64,000 nt of DNA from Linepithema humile (taxonomy: Eukaryota > Arthropoda > Insecta > Hymenoptera > Formicidae). Each line of letters opens with the position of its first letter. Position 1 is the stretch's first letter. Shown here in pieces: positions 23,257-32,808 of this stretch. A program made the position numbers and the translations under genes. The notes beneath the pieces were generated by a model. It was not told the DNA's origin. It saw only the letters and a list, made by a program, of their open reading frames with translations, and made no database searches. The stretch is taken from assembly GCF_040581485.1 (NCBI RefSeq), contig NC_090133.1:23400139-23464138 (forward strand), given 5' to 3'.

Positions 23257-24807
23257 TTAAATTTTTCTCTTTTCTAAACCGATCCAAAATCCGCCCACAG
23301 GTTTCAACGCAAACTCTTTTTTATCAAACAGGACAGGTTCAATAGTCTTCTCTGTGGTCTTGAGAATAAATTTTTGTAAGAGATGAGCTATCAAAAGCTT
23401 TGTTTCCATAAGAGCAAACCGATTACCGATACACTTTCTAGGCCCATGTCCGAACGGCAAGTAAGTGCACGGAAAAATGTTGTCCTTATTTTCATCGCTA
23501 AACCGTTCGGGATCAAACTTTTGTGGATTCGGAAAGTACTTTGGATCGTGATGCAAGCCATAAACAGGTATCATCATCACGTCATTCGATTTTACGGTTA
23601 CGCTCTTGTAACCTGGTTGTGACGGCGGTAATTCATAATCCTTGACGCAAAGCCTATCAGTGGTAGGTGCCGGTGGATACTTTCTAAGAGTCTCAGAGAC
23701 CACCATGTCCATGTAAACCATTTTCGACAATGATTCGTAAGAAATCGTATCGTTTTCTACACTAAGATGCTGCTCCACTTCCTCACGCAGGCGATCTTGG
23801 ATATCACGATTAACAGCCAGCTCGTGAGCGATAAAACACATGAGTGTCGCGGATGTGTCAAAACCGGCAAAAAAAAAGACTACAGCTTGTGAAACAATAT
23901 CATCCAATGTCATCTTGTGAGAATTTTCCTTGTCGCGAGCCTGCAATAATAAGTGAATCATATCCGGCCTGATGATACCGTGTTTTTCTCGAGCTTCGAT
24001 CGTCTCTCCGACAACTTTCTTGAAAAATTTCGACATGGCCAATGGAGAAAAGGACAAACCGAATAAATTGCCAAGTCGCGGGAATAAACGTAAGAACATG
24101 AACTTCAACATAACCAGTATTCCACTGGAAAATGTGGTGGCCTCCGCACCTCTTGTGTAGAATTCATTGTTTTGGTCCTTCATCGAATTCACATTTATGC
24201 CGAAAGCCGCCGTGGCAATCACGTCGTTGGTGTATCGTCGAAAGGCTTGCTTCGTCTCTATGGCGAGACAAATTTCCGGATGCTCGACTAGATAATCGAC
24301 AAAGTCGGACGAACATTTCGATACCAGCTCGAACATAAATTTCATCTTGCTGGCGGTGAAAGAAGGGCTCAATGTGTTCCTCATTTCTTTCCAGCGGTCG
24401 CCGCGCAGGGCAAAAATGTTCTTAGCGAATAGTGGGTCCACTTCTTCGTCAACAAAACTGCGATGATCCGGAAAGTGTTCAAAATCTTTCACCATGATGT
24501 CCTTGATCAATTCGGGATCGCGCAGAAGTATGGTAGGTGTGGCAAAATCCGATATTCCAACATACTTAGCGTCCGGAAAGTAATTATATAAAAAATTATT
24601 GTACTCAACAATGCTTAAGTGACCCGTGAACAGTTTCCAACCGGTTATAAAAGATAACCATGAATCTGGCAGGTAAGGAATGCCCTTCTTCTTCCAATAA
24701 AAGTATGCAAGATTCACGTAAGGCACAATCTTCACAACGCCGATTAGAATTAAAGTAGTCAATATCAACGCAAAAGGCGACGAAAATAGCTGAAATAACG
24801 CTGTCAT
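23257..24807 (-). CDS. Cytochrome P450, CYP9-like (copy 7)
   Basis: Complete 516-residue P450 from ATG at 24807 (MTALFQLF); the frame is open upstream to 25002 but that stretch is leader sequence in other copies. I-helix VVFFFAGFDTSAT (VV shared with copy 9), ETLR, PERF and haem Cys are present. Distinctive: IVEYNNFLYNYF, YVGISDFATPTILL (as in copy 5), PRLGNLFGLSFSPLAM in the F-G region, KYPPAPTTDR after ExxR. The C-terminus is GLEKRKI as in copies 5 and 9, matching its long-type 3' flank. Confidence 0.95.
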   Translation of the reverse strand: MTALFQLFSSPFALILTTLILIGVVKIVPYVNLAYFYWKKKGIPYLPDSWLSFITGWKLFTGHLSIVEYNNFLYNYFPDAKYVGISDFATPTILLRDPELIKDIMVKDFEHFPDHRSFVDEEVDPLFAKNIFALRGDRWKEMRNTLSPSFTASKMKFMFELVSKCSSDFVDYLVEHPEICLAIETKQAFRRYTNDVIATAAFGINVNSMKDQNNEFYTRGAEATTFSSGILVMLKFMFLRLFPRLGNLFGLSFSPLAMSKFFKKVVGETIEAREKHGIIRPDMIHLLLQARDKENSHKMTLDDIVSQAVVFFFAGFDTSATLMCFIAHELAVNRDIQDRLREEVEQHLSVENDTISYESLSKMVYMDMVVSETLRKYPPAPTTDRLCVKDYELPPSQPGYKSVTVKSNDVMMIPVYGLHHDPKYFPNPQKFDPERFSDENKDNIFPCTYLPFGHGPRKCIGNRFALMETKLLIAHLLQKFILKTTEKTIEPVLFDKKEFALKPVGGFWIGLEKRKI

Positions 24808-26685
24808 AATGCCGCGATAATCAAGAAACGACTGGTTCCAGACGAGACGTAGAACGTAATAAATACAGACACGTATACCGCTAGTGTGTATATTATCAAG
24901 GCAGAAATGAAGAGGGGAGAACAGCAAGAACACTTGCTTGGCATTGAAAGCATACAAGATTATTACGTCAGAGAAAGTGTTAGTCATTTTAAACGTGGGC
25001 AACAGAGCCTTTTAACGTGTCATCATATCAAGTGTATCAAACTCTTGCTATAAAAAAGTTTCCTTAATGTAAATGACAATGCATATACGCCTTATTTGAG
25101 AACTGTCTGCCAGTGATAAAAATGTATATGTATGTGTGTGCGTCAAAAATATTGTTTTATTTTCATAAAACAAAATAAAATAAATTTTTGTGTATGCTCA
25201 TATTTTAATTTACATATTATATTTAAATTACATAAGTGTCAACAATCGATTTTATTATTTATCTTGGGTTTTTTATTTTTTATTTTTTATTTTTTATTTT
25301 AAAATCCTAAAATTTATATTTTAATATTTTCAATAAACCAATAGAGAAAATGTACGAGACAACATATTCTTAAATAATCATTGAAAAAATAATAGTAAAA
25401 AAAGGATAAAATATTCAATCTATATGAAAAGATAAATTGCATTTGTATATTATATTTATATGTTCAAAAATTGATATAATTTAAGTTCAAAAATTGATAT
25501 GACTAATGTAATAACATCACTTTATTTGTTTTCGTGACGTGAAGTTATTTTCTTTCTTTTCCATTATTTTATCGTACTCGCAATATGATATTATATATTG
25601 TAACAAAGCAACATTATATTTTCTATCATAAACAATAATCCAATCAAAAATTTTAGCAGTACTGAAACTTTGAAGTATTCCAAAATATATAGGAATTGAT
25701 AATAACCTAATTGTAAAGATATTGCAAAGATTAGATGATAAATCATATCTAGCTGATAGCCTATCTCTGAAACGGATAATGTAGAGAGAATGAAGTATAA
25801 AACACTATGTTAATTATTGTAACTACTTTAATTAATATTTATATGATAGATAATATCGTCAAAATTATTCATTTTTAAATATCTTAATTTGTTAAAAATA
25901 TTTATTTTAAAGCTTTTAAAGTTTTTAAAGACAATTAAAATCATGCTGCTATCACAGCGCTCTTGCTATTAATTGTAAAAAATTGAAATGTTTTATATAT
26001 TACTAAATATTTAAATAAAAAAATAATTAAATTTGCAATATATATACTAATAAAAGGGCTTTAAAGACCAATGCTCTTATTAATAAGTCTTTTCATAAAT
26101 ACATGTATTGATAATCTAAAAAAGTATACTCTCAATATTTTAATTAAATTTACGTAAAGATCAAACATATTCAGACTGTTCTTAGAGATGTTGTGAATTA
26201 AGCTCTGTAGAAAAATTGTAGAATTCTAAATCATAAACGGAACAATTAAAAATTCGAACAATATATTTCATATAAAACTTGTTCAGAGATTTATGGAAAC
26301 ATTTAATTTTGAAATAAAATTCAAATAAATCTTAAAAGTTCGGAATAAAAAATAAAGAAATTTAGATAAGATATGATTAAATTCAGTAAGATATGATAAA
26401 ATACAAAAGGTATATTGAACAATGAATAATCTTTTTTTATATTCAAGTATTGTAAAAAAGAAAAAGCATAATAAACATATTTTCTATCTAATGCGTAATA
26501 GAATAAGTAATATAAATCACTTGACGTTTGAGTTGGTGATAATAAACCTTATAGACGTTTATCAGTTCCGAAAATAAAGATTACATATGCGAAGACATAC
26601 ATGTGTGGAACGTCCACAAAATTAAAAGTGTAATAACAAAAAATCTTCTAAACACAGCTACATCGTATAACAACATTTCTTTTTT
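24808..26685. repeat. Array spacer 7 (short type)
   Basis: 1878 bases. It shares the 3'-flank deletion of spacers 3 and 5 (junction near 26490). A low-complexity TTTTTTA repeat is at about 25270-25305. The central shared block lies near 25560-25700, more diverged than in the others. No gene seen. Confidence 0.75.
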
Positions 26686-28233
26686 TTACGTTTTTCTTTT
26701 CTCTAAACCAATCCAAAATCCACTCACAGGTTTCAACGAAAACTCCTTTTTATCAAACACGACAGGTTCAACAGTCTTCTCAGTGGTCTTAATAATAAAT
26801 TTTCGCAAAAGATGTGCTATCAAAAGCTTTGTCTCCATAAGAGCGAACCGATTACCGATACACTTTCTAGGCCCATGTCCGAACGGCAAGTAAGTGTACG
26901 GAAAAATGTTGTCCTTATTTTCATCGCTAAACCGTTCGGGATCGAACTTTTGTGGATTCGGAAAATACTTTGGATCGTGATGCAAGCCATAAACAGGTAT
27001 CATTATCACCTCATTCGATTTGACGGTTACGCCTTTATAACCTGGTTGTGACGGTGGTAATTCATAATCCTTGAAGCAAAGCCTGTCAAGGATAAGTACC
27101 GGTGGATACTTTCTGAGAGTCTCAGAGACCACCATGTCCAGGTAAACCATTTTCGACAGTGATTCGTAAGAAATCGTATCGTCCTCTTCACTAAGATGCT
27201 GTTCCACTTCCTCACGTAGGCGATCTTGAATATCACTTTTTACTGCCAGCTCGTGAGCGACGAAACACATGAGTGTCGCGGATGTGTCAAAACCGGCAAA
27301 GAAAAAGATGAAAGCTTGTGAAACAATATCATCCAATGTCATTTTGTGAGAATTTTCCTTGTCTCGAGCCTGCATTAATAAGTGAATCATATCCGGCCTG
27401 ATGATACCGTGTTTTTCTCGAGCTTCGATCGTTTCTCCGACAACTTTTTTGAAGAATTTCGACGTGGCCAATGGGAAAAAGGCCACACCGATCGACTTGG
27501 CAAGTCGCGGGAAGAAACGTAATAACGTGAACTTGAGCAGAGCCAGTGCTCCACTGGAAAATGTGGTGGCCTCTACACCTCTTGTGTAGAATTCATTGTT
27601 TTGCTCCTTCATCGAATTCACATTTATGCCGAAAGCCGCCGTGGCAATCACGTCGTTGGTGTATCGTCGAAAGGCTTGTTTCGCCTCAATGGCGAGACAA
27701 ATTTCCGGATGCTCGACCAGATAATCGACAAAGTCGGACGAACATTTCGATATTAGTTCAAACATAAATTTCATCTTGCTGGCGGTGAAAGAAGGGCTCA
27801 ACGTGTTCCTCATTTCCTTCCAACGATCGCCGCGCAGGGAAAAAACGTTCTTACCGAATAGTGGATCCACTTCTTCGGTAACGAAACTGCGATGATCCGG
27901 AAAGTGTTCAAAATCTTTCACCATGACATCCTTAATCAATTCGGGATCGCGCAGAAGTATGCCAGGTGTAGCAAAGTCCGATATTCCAACATACTTAGCG
28001 TCCGGAAAGTAATTGTATATATAATTAGTGTAATCAACAAAACTCATGCGACCCATGAACAGTTTCCAACCCGCTATGAAAGAGGACCATGAATCAGGCA
28101 GGTAAGGAACGCCCTTCTTGTTCCAATAAGAGTACGCACAATTCACGTAAGGCACAATCTTCACAACGCCGATTAGAATTAAAGTAGTCAATAACAGCGC
28201 AAAAGGCGACGAAAATATCTGAGATAACTCCAT
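26686..28233 (-). CDS. Cytochrome P450, CYP9-like (copy 8)
   Basis: Complete 515-residue P450 from ATG at 28233 (MELSQIF). WKEMR, FAGFDTSAT, ETLR, PERF and haem signature are intact. Mosaic: ISDFATPGILL near the N-terminus is like copies 5 and 7, the F-G region (GALALLKFTLLRFFPRLAKS) is like copy 9, and KSNEVIMIPVYGL is identical to copy 3. After ExxR: KYPPVLILDR. Single changes: AVKSDIQ where all other copies have AVNRDIQ or AVNRDVQ, and KPVSGFW for KPVGGFW near the C-terminus. No intron. Confidence 0.95.
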   Translation of the reverse strand: MELSQIFSSPFALLLTTLILIGVVKIVPYVNCAYSYWNKKGVPYLPDSWSSFIAGWKLFMGRMSFVDYTNYIYNYFPDAKYVGISDFATPGILLRDPELIKDVMVKDFEHFPDHRSFVTEEVDPLFGKNVFSLRGDRWKEMRNTLSPSFTASKMKFMFELISKCSSDFVDYLVEHPEICLAIEAKQAFRRYTNDVIATAAFGINVNSMKEQNNEFYTRGVEATTFSSGALALLKFTLLRFFPRLAKSIGVAFFPLATSKFFKKVVGETIEAREKHGIIRPDMIHLLMQARDKENSHKMTLDDIVSQAFIFFFAGFDTSATLMCFVAHELAVKSDIQDRLREEVEQHLSEEDDTISYESLSKMVYLDMVVSETLRKYPPVLILDRLCFKDYELPPSQPGYKGVTVKSNEVIMIPVYGLHHDPKYFPNPQKFDPERFSDENKDNIFPYTYLPFGHGPRKCIGNRFALMETKLLIAHLLRKFIIKTTEKTVEPVVFDKKEFSLKPVSGFWIGLEKRKT

Positions 28234-30250
28234 TATGATGCCGTGATAATGAATAGACGACTGGTTTCGAGCGAGACGTGGAACGTAATAAATACAGACG
28301 CTTATACTCGCTAGTGCGCATCGTATCAAGGCAGAAACGAAGAGGGGAGAAGAGCAAAAAACACTTTATTGGCATTGGAGGCATGGATATTATTGCATCA
28401 GTGAATGAGTTCGTCATTCTAAACGTGAGCAACAGAGCCTCTTGAACGTGTCATTGTATCAAGCGTATCAAACTCTTGCTCTATGTCGTATAAAAAAAAT
28501 ATATTTTCCTTAATAACAATGATAATGCATATACGCCTTATTTGAAAACTGACAGGCGGTAATAATAATGTATATGTATGTGTGTCAAAAGTATTGTTTT
28601 ATTTTCATAAAATAAAATAAAATTTATTCTTGTGTACGCTCATATTTTAATTTACATATAATATTTAAACTATATAAATATCAACAACCGATTTATATTT
28701 TATTTTGGGTTTTTTACTTTTTATTCTAAAATTCCAAAATTTATATTTTAGTATTTTCAGTAAACCAATAGTGAAAATGTACGGGACAACATATTCTTAA
28801 AAAATTATTGAAAAAATAATAGTAAAAAAAAGAATAAAATATTCAATGTATATGAAAGGATAAATTGTATTTATATATGGTATTTTTGTAAGTTCAAAAA
28901 TTATGACTAATGTAACAACATCACCTTATTTGTTTTCGTGACGTAAAATTATTTACTTTCTTTTTCATTGTTTTATCGTTCTCGCAATATGATATAATAT
29001 TATAACAAAGCAACATTATATTTTCTATCATGAACAACAATCTAATTAAAAGTTTCATCAGTATTAAAACTTTGAGGTATCTCTTAAAAAATATAGCAAT
29101 TGATAATAAACTAATTGCAAAAATATTGCAAGTACTAGATGATAAATAATATGTAACTAATAGCCAATCTCTGAAGCGCACAGAGAGAAAAAAAGTATTA
29201 AACACTATTTTAATAATTACAACATTATTTATTTTATATGATTGATAGATAACATCATCAAAATAATTTATTTTTTAATATTTTAATTTTTTTTAAATAT
29301 TAATTATAAAGCTTTTAAAGACAATTAAAAATGCGCTGCAATCAGAGCGGATGGCTCCTGCTATTAATTGTAAAGAAATAAATATGTTTCAAATATTATC
29401 AAAAATTTCAAGAAAATAACTAAATTTACAATCTATGTATTAATAAAAGAGCCAATGCACTTATTACTAAACTCTTTACATAAATATAAAAATTGTTGAT
29501 CTAACAAAACCTTATTCAAAATATTTTAACCTTCTAATTATTTTTTACTTATTTTAATTAAATTTACGTAAAAATCGCACATATTCGTACTCTTTTTGAT
29601 GATGTTGTCAATTAAGATCTACAGTCAAAATTTTAAAATTCTGAATTGTAAATGTAACAATTAAAAATTCCAAATATAAATTTTATATAAAATATTTTCA
29701 GAGAATTTTAGAAACCATTAATTTTAAAATAAATAAAAAATAAATTCTAAAAAAGTTGAGAATAAAAAATTAAAAAATTTAGAGATGAGATATGATTAAA
29801 TTCAGTAAGTTATGATAAAATACAAAAGATATCTGCAATAATAAACATATTCTTTGTTATATACAACAACTATTGTATAAGAATATGCACAATGAACGTA
29901 TTTACTATCTCTTCCTTTATTCGTTGCTCTTTAGTAACGAATAAAAGTTACTTAAGTTTTTAAACAACGGTTCATAATAATAATCAAGTTGAGGTTATAC
30001 ACGTCACGACATTCATCTTAATATTTAGTCTCATTCCTCATTAGCAATTCAATAACATTATTATATAATGCGTAATGAAATGTGTAATATTAATCACTTG
30101 ATGTTGGAATCGGTGATAATAAATCTTAAATAGACATTTATCAGTTCCAAAATTAAAAATTTACAATACGTGGAACGTCTGCAAAATTAAAAGTGTAATA
30201 ATAAAAAATCTTCTAAACCCAACTACGTCGTGTAATAGCAATCCAGTTTT
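28234..30250. repeat. Array spacer 8 (long type)
   Basis: 2017 bases, with the full long-type 3' flank before copy 9 (around 29900-30070) and the central shared block at about 28970-29180. A little extra AT-rich sequence near 29500-29560 has no counterpart in the other spacers. No gene seen. Confidence 0.75.
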
Positions 30251-31798
30251 TTAAATTTTTCTCTTCTCTAAACCGATCCAAAATCCGCCCACAGGTTTCA
30301 ATGTAAACTCTTTTTTATCAAACACGACAGGTTCAACAGTCTTTTCCGTCGTCTTGAGAATAAATTTTCGTAAGAGATGAGCTATCAGAAGCTTTGTTTC
30401 CATGAGGGCGAACCGATTACCGATACATTTTCTAGGCCCATGTCCGAACGGCAAGTAAGTGTACGGAAAAATATTGTCCTTATTTTCGTCGCTAAACCGT
30501 TCGGGATCGAACTTTTGTGGATTCGGAAAGTACTTGGGATCATGATGCAAGCCATAAACAGGTATCAACATCATGGCATTAGATTCGACGGTTACGCTCT
30601 TGTAACCTGACTGTGACGGCGGTAATTCATAATTCTTGACGCAAAGCCTGTCAGTGAAAGTTGCCGGTGGATATTTTCTCAGAGTCTCAGAGACCACCAT
30701 GTCCATGTAAACCATTTTCGACAGTGATTCGTAAGAAATCGTATCGTTTTCTTCACTAAGATGCTGCTCCACTTCCTCACGCAGGCGATCTTGAACATCA
30801 CGATTAACTGCCAGCTCATGAGCGACGAAACACATGAGTGTCGCGGATGTCTCAAAACCGGCAAAAAAAAAGACAACAGCTTGTGAAACAATATCATCCA
30901 ATGTAATCTTGTGAGAATTTTCCTTGTCTCGAGCCTGCATTAATAAGTGAATCATATCCGGCCTGATAATACCGTGTTTTTGTCGAACTTCGATCGTCTC
31001 CCCAACAATCTTTTTGAAGAATTTCGACGTAGCCGATGGGAAAAAGGATATACCGAGCGACTTGGCAAATCGCGGGAAGAAACGTAACAAGGTGAACTTG
31101 AGCAGAGCCAGTGCTCCACTGGAAAATGTGGTGACCTCTACGCCTCTTGTGTAGAATTCATTGTTTTGCTCCTTCATCGAGTTCACATTTATGCCGAAAG
31201 CCGCCGTGGCAATCACGTCGGTGGTGTATCGTCGAAAAGCCTGTTTCGTCTCAATGGCGAGACAAATTTCCGGATGCTCGACCAGATAATCGACAAAGTC
31301 AGACGAACATTTCGATATCAGCTCGAACATAAATTTCATCTTGCTGGCGGTGAAAGAAGGGCTCAACGTGTTCCTCATTTCTTTCCAGCGGTCGCCGCGC
31401 AGGGAAGCAACGTTCTTAGCGAATAATGGTTCCACATCTTCGTTAACGAAACTGCGATGATCCGGAAAATGTTCAAAATGTTTCACCATGATGTCCTTTA
31501 TCAATTCGGGATCGCGCAGAAGTATAACAGGCGTGGAAAAGCTCGATATTCCAACATACTTAGCGTCAGGAAAATAATTATATAAAAAATTATTGTAATG
31601 AACAATGCTTATGCGACGCATGAACAGTTTCCAACCCGTTGTGAAAGACGACCATGAAAGTGGCAGGTAAGGTGCGTCCTTTTTCTTCCAGTAAAAATAC
31701 GCGCGATTCACGTGAGGAACAATCTTCACAACGCCGATTAGAATTAAAGTAATCAATAACAGCGCAAAAGGCGACAAAAATAGCTGATATAACTCCAT
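30251..31798 (-). CDS. Cytochrome P450, CYP9-like (copy 9, array edge)
   Basis: Complete 515-residue P450 from ATG at 31798 (MELYQLFLSPF). I-helix VVFFFAGFETSAT (Glu in place of Asp, still canonical), ETLR, PERF and haem signature are intact. It is one of the more divergent copies: KKDAPYLPLSW, RRISIVHYNNFLYNYF, YVGISSFSTPVILL, KNVASLRG, VRQKHGI for AREKHGI, KYPPATFTDR after ExxR, ESNAMMLIPVYGL. It is the copy nearest to the membralin exons. Divergence at the edge fits less frequent conversion at array ends. Confidence 0.95.
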   Translation of the reverse strand: MELYQLFLSPFALLLITLILIGVVKIVPHVNRAYFYWKKKDAPYLPLSWSSFTTGWKLFMRRISIVHYNNFLYNYFPDAKYVGISSFSTPVILLRDPELIKDIMVKHFEHFPDHRSFVNEDVEPLFAKNVASLRGDRWKEMRNTLSPSFTASKMKFMFELISKCSSDFVDYLVEHPEICLAIETKQAFRRYTTDVIATAAFGINVNSMKEQNNEFYTRGVEVTTFSSGALALLKFTLLRFFPRFAKSLGISFFPSATSKFFKKIVGETIEVRQKHGIIRPDMIHLLMQARDKENSHKITLDDIVSQAVVFFFAGFETSATLMCFVAHELAVNRDVQDRLREEVEQHLSEENDTISYESLSKMVYMDMVVSETLRKYPPATFTDRLCVKNYELPPSQSGYKSVTVESNAMMLIPVYGLHHDPKYFPNPQKFDPERFSDENKDNIFPYTYLPFGHGPRKCIGNRFALMETKLLIAHLLRKFILKTTEKTVEPVVFDKKEFTLKPVGGFWIGLEKRKI

Positions 31799-32808
31799 TA
31801 TGCCGTGATAAACAGACGCGTGGTTTTGGACGAGTCGTAAAACGTAATAAACAGACGCGTATACTCGCTAGTGCGTATCGTATCAAGGCAGAAACGAAGA
31901 GGGGAGAAGAGCAAAAACATTTCATTGGCATTGGACGCATGGAAGATTATCGTATGAGTGTATGGGTTAATCATTTTAAACGTTCAGAACAGAGACTTTT
32001 AAATGCATTATCTCATCAAGTGTATCAAACTCTTGCTATACGTCGTATAAAAAATTTTCCTTAATATCAATGATAATGCATATACACGTAATCTGAAAAC
32101 TGATTGATAACGTACATGTATGTGTATGCGTGAAAGGTATTGTTTTATTTTCATGAAACAAAATAAGATTTATTTTATTCAAAATTTTAATTGTCATATT
32201 GAATTCATTGAGTTTAATTGTCATATTGAGATTCGAAAATCTAAAAATTGGACTGCAACCGAGAAAAAATGGTATAATTAGTCAGATTTAAATATATATC
32301 ATTAGTTATGAAAAGATCTGATAATACATATGTAATTTTATATGTTCATGTCTTAAGTTATCAGTTCATATCTTTTCATAACTAATTATATTTACATTTG
32401 ACCATATTATACGATTTTTTCTCGGGCAGATTTCAACAAAACCCTAAATCTTCTATCTTCTACATAAACATTTTTTGAAAAGTTCGCGATCTCTAGTATG
32501 TAGATATAAATGCTATATTTAAAATTTTTATTGCATTGTAATGTCAGATATGTGATATAATTAGCTATGTGTATATAAAATGGCGTCTGATTTTAATCTG
32601 CGCATTTTAATCGTGGACTTCGTAACGATACTTTTGCTATCAATTATTATCGTTAAATGTAATCTGTTTGTTTTGCTTCTGATACACACACACGCACACA
32701 CATACTTACATATTATATATAATCACTCATGACTCTTTTTCAATAAATGATGAAAAAAAATTGAAAAAAATGAAAAAAATACATTTAAATACATGTTTTA
32801 TTACTCAC
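31799..32808. other. Array edge and non-coding sequence up to membralin exon 7
   Basis: The upstream block of the P450 unit is recognisable to about 32,175 (GAAACAAAATAAGATTTATT), where array homology stops. Beyond it are a short inverted-repeat element (32,259-32,425), an (AC)n tract around 32,685-32,701 and unremarkable AT-rich sequence. I looked for the membralin exon that should follow exon 7 (residues like VDLLQML in the human protein) and did not find it. Confidence 0.7.
32259..32425. mobile_element. Short palindromic MITE-like element
   Basis: A 167-base inverted repeat. The left end CCGAGAAAAAAT at 32259 is matched by its reverse complement ending at 32425; arms agree with some mismatches over about 60 bases down to ATTAGTTATGAAAAGAT. 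The central loop is short. No coding capacity. I could not identify a convincing target duplication. Confidence 0.55.

Noticed and set aside
9155..25002. N-terminal extensions of about 17-65 residues on copies 3-8 (frames open upstream of the MEL/MVEL/MTAL starts)
   Set aside because: Copies 1 and 2 carry in-frame stops in the homologous leader, the extension would place extra sequence before the membrane anchor, and the open frame is explained by close relatedness of the copies.
2236..30610. A recurring 77-79 codon plus-strand frame (MSYQKL or MCYQKL start) antisense to each P450 C-terminus
   Set aside because: It repeats only because the P450 coding sequence repeats; it lies entirely opposite the conserved haem-binding region and has no independent support.
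1..32200. CRISPR-like or satellite array
   Set aside because: The regular spacing is due to 3.5-kb gene-bearing units, not short direct repeats with unique spacers, and the genome is eukaryotic.
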